From Zingiber officinale (taxonomy: Eukaryota; Streptophyta; Magnoliopsida; Zingiberales; Zingiberaceae), in NCBI RefSeq assembly GCF_018446385.1, contig NC_056002.1:37992063-38056062 (forward strand): a stretch of DNA of 64,000 bases, written 5' to 3'. Shown in pieces: positions 57,405 to 64,000 of this stretch. Every line of letters begins with the position of its first letter. Position 1 is the stretch's first letter. Under the pieces are notes generated by a model that ran no database searches, was not told the origin of the DNA, and was given only the letters and a program-made list of their open reading frames with translations. The position numbers and the translations under genes were made by a program.

Positions 57405-57680
57405 CCTGTTAGGACATCTTCATGCCTAGCATCCGGTCAACCTTGACCTGCTGGGACTTCTTCATCAAGTGTTTGGTCAATCCTTTGCCCCACTTGGAGT
57501 TTCTCTTCATGCCAAGTGTCCGATTAACCTTGACCCACTTTGACTTCCTTCCACCAGATGTCTGGTTATCCTTGATCCATCTAGATATCCTTGTGTTAAG
57601 TATCCGGTCACTCCTTTGACCTACTTGGACTTCCTAGCACCAGGTGTCCGATCAACCTTGACCCACCTGGATTTCCATGT
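57405..57680. repeat. Tandem array of about 55-58 bp units in LTR K
   Basis: About five units of TCCGGTCAACCTTGACC, then a CTACTTGGACTTC-type stretch. Confidence 0.75.
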
Positions 57681-58060
57681 GCCTGGCTTCACCCACCAGG
57701 TCTTTCCATTTGCATAACTTCACTCACTAGGATTTCACCTAGCTTCACTCACTAGGATTTTCACCTGACTACACTCACCAGGATTTTCCCACTGCCCGGC
57801 TTCACTCACCGGGACTTTCACCTAGCTTAACTCACTAAGATTTTCACTTTACTTCACTCACCAGGATTTTCCCACTGCTTGGCTTCACTCACCGAGACTT
57901 TCACCTGCCTAGCTTCACTCACCAGGACTTTCACCTGGCTTCACTCACCAGGATTTCTGAACTGCCTAGCTTCACTCACTAGGTCTTTCACCTGGCTTCA
58001 CTCACTAGGATTTTTCACTGCCTGGCTTCACTCATTAGGACTTTCACTTGCGTAGCCTCC
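57681..58060. repeat. Tandem array of 27-35 bp units in LTR K
   Basis: About thirteen units with core CTGGCTTCACTCACCAGG followed by ACTTTCAC or ATTTTCAC. On the element strand this is the CCTGGTGAGTGAAGCCAGG dyad, which is itself an imperfect palindrome. Confidence 0.85.
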
Positions 58061-58301
58061 AGTTAAGATTTTTCCAGTCAAGTATCTGGTAAACATTGAC
58101 CTATGTGACTCTTCTTAACATCAAATTGGTCAAACCTTGACCAGATGGGAATTACACCAACAATATCCCCAATCGGACGATTACTCCTATAATCTCCATA
58201 TATTGTCAAACATCGAAACCCAAACATTAAGACTCAAGCTTGAGCCAACACAAGCTTAGTCAACCTGGTCAACTTGACCCAGGGGATATTGCACTAGTAA
58301 T

Positions 58302-60271
58302 CTCTCCCTTTTTGATGTTTGACAATACCTTTAAGTTAGGCTAATCTCATAGCCTCAACTTCCCTTCATGCCAAAGCATGAATGAGGGTTTCCTTCATTC
58401 TCCCCCTTTCCTAGAGGGCTAACTCCCTCTTTAGGAAATGAAGGTCTAACTTAAACCTTACATTCTCCCCCTTTGGCACACATCAAAAACTCTTCTCCTG
58501 AAGAGTTACTCACATATTGTTTACAACTTCACTCGTTATTCACAACACTACAATGAAGGTCCCATACCCTTCATTGTCTTCAATGATCACCCTTGAGCAT
58601 TTACCACTTCACAATGCTCATCCTAGTGCATTCATCATTCCAACAATGAAGGTCCCATGCCCTTCATTGTATCCCATGCTCACCCTTGAGCATTAATCCA
58701 CTTCATAATGCTCATCCTAGAGCATCCACAACTCAACAATGAAGATATCCACTCTCCATTGTTTTTCAATGCTCAACCTTAAGCATTTACTCCAATGAAG
58801 GTTAACCACCTTCCATGGTGTTTGAAAAAAAAAAAAATTTTCATATACTTAACGAGTGACTCCCCCTAAAGACATGCTCCAAACTTTTGTCATTGTACCA
58901 ACAATGACTTGGAATCCCTAAACCTTTAAGAAACCCAAAACTTAAAGTTTTGAGGTTCAAGTATCAATATTTGAACGCAAACCTCAACCTAAACTTCAAC
59001 TTAGTCTACTTTTAACCAAACCATTCTTGTTTCAACAAGAATATCACCATTAAATGTATATAAACATATTTCAAGGGGTTAGGAATGGTTAATGAGACTA
59101 AAAATAGCTTAGAGGGTTGAAATCATACTTTCCCAGCTAAAATCAGTCTTCTCAATTAGTTGGGGTTGGGACTCAATCGATTTAAACCATTTCAATCGAT
59201 CCAGCGATCGATTCTACGAGCTTCTGCTCGCGGAGAAAACGCTTGAATCGATTGACCGATTGATTCAGCATTGTTTAATCAATTGGTGAATCGATTCTGT
59301 AAGCTTCTACTCACGAGAAAAATCATCTCAATCGATGTCCCGATTGATCGAGACACTCCAATCGATTGGCTGATCGATTGGAGCTTTGATTTCCTAAAAC
59401 CCAATTTCAACAAAATTCAGAAATACCCTAAAAATTCCATAAAATTCTAAAAATCATTAAAATTCTTGTAGACATTATTTAGGATATAGACTATCAAGGA
59501 AAAATAGTTTTCTAAGAAAATACATCCTATTTTTAAAGATGGACACAAACTTAGAGACTTGTAAAAACCTCAATGTTTCTTCCAAGTTTTATGTCTAACT
59601 TTTCAATGATGATTACTATCAAAAGATAGCCTTCACCAAGGTTTTCTAAAGTATATTTAAAATGATTTTCAAAACCAATTTCTAACCATGTTCTTTGGGC
59701 TCAATGCACATGACTTCTACAATAGCATTGCTAATGATTGGAGTACACATAACTATGTGTTTTGATGAAATCAAAATCCAAATAGATGCACTAAATCAAC
59801 ATCTTGAGTTTTGTTCATCATTCAAACATCTCACTTGTATTTAATGTGTACTAAAACACATACAAGTCACCTTATAGTCTTTGTGAGATGTAGATTTTGG
59901 TTTTGCCTTAAACTAGGGATCATGCATATCTATCTAGGCATTTTAGGAATGATAAACATCCACCTAGGATGTCACTTGTTAGTAAATGTCATTGTCCTTA
60001 AATATAAGTAATTTAAAACTAATGCATGATGACTTTATGGAATAGATCAAAATAAGTAATTTTCAAAAGAAAATATACTATGGCTATATGATGTATGTAT
60101 TACATGACATGATATTTTTGTTTGTTTTTCATAATAAGCATGAATACAAAATATGATGTCATGACATATGATGGGAAAATAATCATGATAATTAACATAA
60201 ATAAAATATACCTAGATAATGTATCTAAGTATCCTTAATCCTTACCTAAACCTAAAATTGATCCTAGATTT
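58302..60271 (-). other. Internal 3' region of element K
   Basis: Next to the LTR the minus strand reads AAAAAGGGAGAGAT, the polypurine tract. More GGGGGAGAA tracts lie at about 58400-58470 (plus strand TTCTCCCCC). Repeats of CAATGAAGGT and CTCATCCTAGAGCAT fill 58540-58820. A second palindrome cluster lies at 59170-59400. No gene is readable. L's LTR begins at 60272. Confidence 0.6.
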
Positions 60272-62231
60272 TGTTGGGTTTTTTGGGCCGCGAAAACCGC
60301 TTTTTCACGTCACGGAAACCCCGAAACTCCCTAGCCAACGGATCCGTACGAAGAGTATAGAACAAAATTTTACATGTACGAGTTTACTAACTAGATCTAC
60401 TCTTAGATCTATATGTTTAGAAAATTACCCTTGATGCGTGCCCTTTTCGAATCCCGCTCGTCCAAGGAAGTGCTGGATCTCAAGATTGTCAACGTAGACA
60501 ATCCTCTAGAAGTATCCACACGAACAAGATGTGTTCTCTAACACACAAGGATGAAGAAGAGAACACCACAAGTGTGCTAGCACTTCTTGATGCTCTCGGA
60601 TGGGATTGGAAGAAGAAGAAAGGAAAAGAAGAGAACACACTCCTCTAAAAAATCTCTATGTGACTTTCACTAACCTTTCTTCTTGGATTAGACTCACTCT
60701 CCTTTCTTCTCCCTTGCTTGAAACCCACGACCAAGAGAAGAGAAGGAGCAAAAAGAGAGCTTGAGGAAGAAGATGATGTGAATGTGAGTGAATGAAAAAT
60801 TCATTCTCATTCAAAACCAAAAAGGTAACCCCCATTCGCATTAAATGTGGCCATTAAAGAGAATAGATTTGTAACCCCCATGAGGTGGCACACTTTGATG
60901 ATGTGGCACATCATCATTAGTCCTCCTAATGCCAAATCACTAATGATGGGGCAAATAGTCAAGTCAAACTTGACTCTTCCTCTTCCTCTCAAGTCATGTC
61001 AAACTTGACTTAATCTCTCTCATGGTTGATCTAATCCAACCATTTAATTCAAGCTAATTTAATATAATGAATCTAATTCATTTAATTAAATTGATTCAAT
61101 GAGTCATAATCTAAATTAGACTCATTGAACACATGAATCAACTTGAGTCCAACTCAATTAACCCAATTAGGATTACTCTTAATCCAATTTGATTCATCAC
61201 ATGAATCTAATCTTCTTGGTTCATCATATGAACCTAATCTCCATCCACTTGTTCTTTGTGTGTGACCCAATAGGTTCTTGTAACGTTGGCAATGCCCCTA
61301 AACCCATTTAGGACCATAAGTAATGAGCGGTATCTAGCAATACATCATTACTACCCAAGTTACAAGAATGTTGAGATCCAACATCACCTTGTGACTACTA
61401 ATTGTGACTCCTCACAATATATGACAAGTGTCCTTCTATCCTAGACATCTAGATTGATTAATGTGAGGCATAGACCGTGTCATCCTCTGACCAATCTAAA
61501 TCTTGAACTCCAAGTAGACTCACTAAATGGAATGAGCTCAATATCTCATATTGACTCATTTGGGCATGGCCATGCACTTCATGGTCTCACTCTATCAAGA
61601 ATATCGATATCGCTCCCGTCATATAGGAGGGATAGATCCCATCTACATCACTCACATCCCTCTGCATAATTCGTTGCATACCCAGTAATCGCCTTTATAG
61701 TCCACCAAGTTACGGGTGACGTTTGACGAAACCAAAGTACATAACTCCTTATATAGGGATCCATGGTGACTTCAGGTCCAAGGACTAGTAGTCATACTAA
61801 TAGCCACATGAGAAAGTATATGACACTCATATAACGATCCATGATACTTTCTCATGGCGGGTCATTCAGTATACATTCTCCAATGCATACCCATGTGTCA
61901 ACTTGATATCTCTATATCCATGACTTGTGAGATCAAGTCATCGAGTTGACCTACATGCTAGTCTTATTGCATTAACATTGTCCCTGAATGTTAATACTCG
62001 ACTAGGAATGATTTAGAGTAGTGTTCCCTATATCATCTCACTATCGGTTCAACCAATCGATTGATATAGGTAAGAACCTTCTACTCAAGGATGTTATTAT
62101 ACTTAGTTTATTTGGCACCAATACAAGTAAGTATAATAACCAAAAACCAAATGCCTTTATTTATATAGAATATAATACAACAAGTCCATAATACAATCAT
62201 CAAATGATTGGCTCTAGGGCTCTAGCTAACA
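60272..62231 (-). repeat. 3' LTR of copia element L
   Basis: Minus strand TGTTAGCTAGAGCC at 62231, directly after the polypurine tract, to about AACCCAACA at 60272 (left end less certain). TATA at 62154-62170. CT-rich leader and CTTGACT-rich repeats at 60960-61020, then AATCCAACTT-type words. About 1.96 kb. Confidence 0.7.
62154..62170 (-). promoter_or_regulatory. TATA box in LTR of L
   Basis: Minus strand TATATAAATAAAGG, about 70 bp from the LTR start. Confidence 0.65.
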
Positions 62232-62244
62232 ATCTCCCACTAGC
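62232..62244 (-). other. Polypurine tract of element L
   Basis: Minus strand GCTAGTGGGAGAT abuts the LTR. Confidence 0.85.
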
Positions 62245-62245
62245 A

Positions 62246-64000
62246 CTAGTGCCAATCAGTGTAGGCTCTAAGCCCTAATGACCTAGTGTGACCATCATGC
62301 TTCCTCTGTGCCAAAGCCTTGGTTAAGGGATCTGCGATGTTAGCCTCTGTGGGTACTCTGCAAATCTTCACATCTCCTCTCTCGATAATCTCTCGAATGA
62401 GATGGATGCGTCGTAGTATGTGTTTGGTCCGTTGGTGTGAGCGAGATTCCTTCGCCTGTGCTATAGCTCCATTGTTGTCACAATAGAGCTCAATAGGGTC
62501 AGCAATGCTAGGAGCTACCCCAAGTTCAGTGATGAACTTGCGAATCCAAACTGCCTCCTTTGCTGCCTCTGATGCAGCAATATACTCGGCCTCTGTCGTA
62601 GAATCAGCTACTGTGTCCTATTTCTAACTCTTCCAGCTCACAGCACCACCATTAATGCAAAACACAAACCCCGACTGCGATCTATAATCATCCTGGTCGA
62701 TCTGGAAGCTAGCATCACTGTAACCCTTTACAGCTAGCTCATCATTGCCTCTATATATCAAGAAATATTCTTTAGTCCTTCTCAAGTACTTAAGAATATT
62801 CTTGACCACTATCCAGTGACTTTCACCTGGATCTGACTGGTATCTGCTCGTCATGCTCAAAGTATATGAGACATCAGGTCGAGTACATAGCATGGAGTAC
62901 ATGATAGATCCTATGGCTGAGGCCTAAGGGATCTGATCCATGTGATCTCTCTCCTCTCTTGAAGAGGGACCTTGAGTCTTCGAAAGACTCACGCCATGTG
63001 ACATCGGCAGAAATCCCTTCTTGGAGTTCTGCATGGCAAACCGAAGGAGTACCTTGTCAATATATGTACTCTGACTTAGGCCAAGCAATCTCTTAGATCT
63101 ATCTCTATAGATCTGTATCCCTAGAATGCTGGATGTCTCACCTAAGTCCTTCATTGAGAAGCAAATCCCTAGCCAGGTCTTGACAGACTGAAGCATAGGG
63201 ATGTCCTTCCCAATGAGTAGTATGTCATCCACATACAATATGAGGAAGACAACTATGTCCCCTACAACCTTCTTGTAGACACAAGGCTCATCTTCGTTCT
63301 TGATGAAATCAAACTGTTTGATTGCATCATCGAATCGAAGATTCCAGCTCCGAGAAGCTTGCTTTAATCCATAAATGGACCTATGCAGCTTGCATACTCT
63401 GCTAGTATGCCGTGGATCTACAAAACCCTCAGGTTGTGTCATGTACACATCCTCGAGTAGGTTTCCATTCAGAAACGCGGTTTTGACATCCATCTGCCAT
63501 ATCTCATAGTCATGGTAAGCTGCAATAGCAAGCATGATCCGAATGGACTTAAACATCGCTACTGGAGAAAAGGTTTCATCATAGTCAATACCATGAATCT
63601 GCTCGAAACCTTTAGCTACCAAGCGACCCTTATAGATAAGTCCATCCATGTCAGTCTTTCTCTTAAAGACCCACTTATACCCAATGGGTTTTACCCCTTC
63701 AGGTGGTTCAACCAAAGTCCATACTTGGTTGGTGTACATGGATTCCATCTCGGATCTCATGGCCTCTAGCCATTTCTCGGAATCTGGTCTCATCACAGCT
63801 TCTTGATAGGTGTTAGGCTCATCTTCTATGAGCACAACGTCATCATGGTCAAACAAGAGAAATGAGTATCTCTCAGGCTGACGACGTACCCTATCAGACC
63901 TACGAAGAGGTATGTCTACTTGAACTGGTTGTTCCTCAACTCTTTGTGGAACAACATCATCCACAATACTTTGTGGTTCCAGTTCAACTTCCATCGGGGT
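62246..64000 (-). pseudogene. Copia pol of element L: reverse transcriptase and RNase H (three in-frame stops)
   Basis: One minus-strand frame runs from the window edge to a stop at 62246-62248. A linker is followed by the RT start YKWVFKRKTDMDG, QMDVKTAFLNG at about 63496-63464 and the active site YVDDILLIG at about 63235, with both Asp present. The connection SDPGESHWIVVKNILKYLRR leads to RNase H, where GYSDASFQ (about 62725), STTEAEYIAASEAAKEA and YCDNNGAIAQAKE keep the catalytic acids. It ends ICRVPTEANIADPLTKAL. Stops lie at about 62921 (where relatives have Tyr) and at two places near 62608-62616. Frame is otherwise intact, so L is fairly young. Integrase and gag lie outside. Confidence 0.93.

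Larger units (their letters stand above)
56522..58301 (-). repeat. Element K: SIRE-type LTR
   Basis: On the minus strand it starts about ACTAGTGCAATATCCCC (58301) and ends CACCCCCCCTCTAGC..CGAGCCTAACGCA (56522), the usual SIRE LTR end. It contains two tandem arrays and a CAATCGAT palindrome cluster, listed separately. The end positions are approximate, and no target duplication was found. Confidence 0.65.
60272..64000 (-). mobile_element. Element L: Ty1/copia retrotransposon, 3' half in window
   Basis: 3' LTR, polypurine tract and pol C-terminal half on the minus strand; the rest lies right of the window. It is the only element here with readable reverse transcriptase. Lineage looks Tork-like from memory of related sequences. 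Confidence 0.85.

Noticed and set aside
60656-60992. Two 61-codon minus ORFs in the L leader
   Set aside because: They lie in the LTR leader of L, are short and lack any domain; upstream ATGs in long leaders are common.

Overview
The window is plant nuclear DNA made almost entirely of nested and decayed LTR retrotransposons. I find no host gene, rRNA, tRNA or CRISPR array. Evidence for a plant: Athila-type Ty3/gypsy gag with tRNA-Asp primer sites, a Tekay/Del-type chromovirus with a tRNA-iMet primer site, and Ty1/copia pol of the SIRE and Tork-like kinds. The mix and the long LTRs suggest a large-genome angiosperm, perhaps a monocot; the sequence does not name a species.

Left half (1-35795). 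The oldest layer is B, an Athila-type element on the minus strand (about 21927-35795). It has two insertions: A (22719-31632, plus, Athila-type) and E (left of 21926, minus, its 3' end outside the window). E was hit by F, a 14.9-kb Tekay-like element (4274-19145, minus, 5-bp target duplication CATCA), and F was hit by G, a 4.1-kb solo LTR (11174-15278, duplication CATAT).

Middle (35800-41103). Pieces of SIRE-type copia (J, I), a truncated Athila-type LTR (H) and a second copia RNase H remnant (M) lie end to end.

Right half (41104-64000). D is a non-autonomous Athila-type element (41104-56521, plus). Its 5' LTR holds C (42099-48427, a relative of A and D, duplication GACTT). Its internal region holds a 2.75-kb copia solo LTR (50411-53161, duplication CATGG). 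Its 3' LTR is cut by a SIRE-type copia end (K), which is followed by a copia element with readable RT/RNase H (L) running off the right edge.

How the parts work together. None of A, B, C, D or E carries reverse transcriptase or integrase in the window. A and B encode gag, protease and an ATHILA ORF-1-like protein. C, D and E share an uncharacterised acidic ORF with repeated QES motifs, which in C and D ends in a hydrophobic segment. C also keeps a broken gag and D a gag remnant. All would need enzymes in trans. A, C and D share a twin polypurine tract and a conserved 3' noncoding block; A, B, C and D share a short hairpin. A, B, C, D and H carry clusters of a CACGGYCGTG palindrome, which in LTRs lie upstream of the TATA box and in A and B recur inside the element ahead of the ORF-1-like gene. 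F has nearly identical LTRs but a ruined pol, so it was probably mobilised in trans too.
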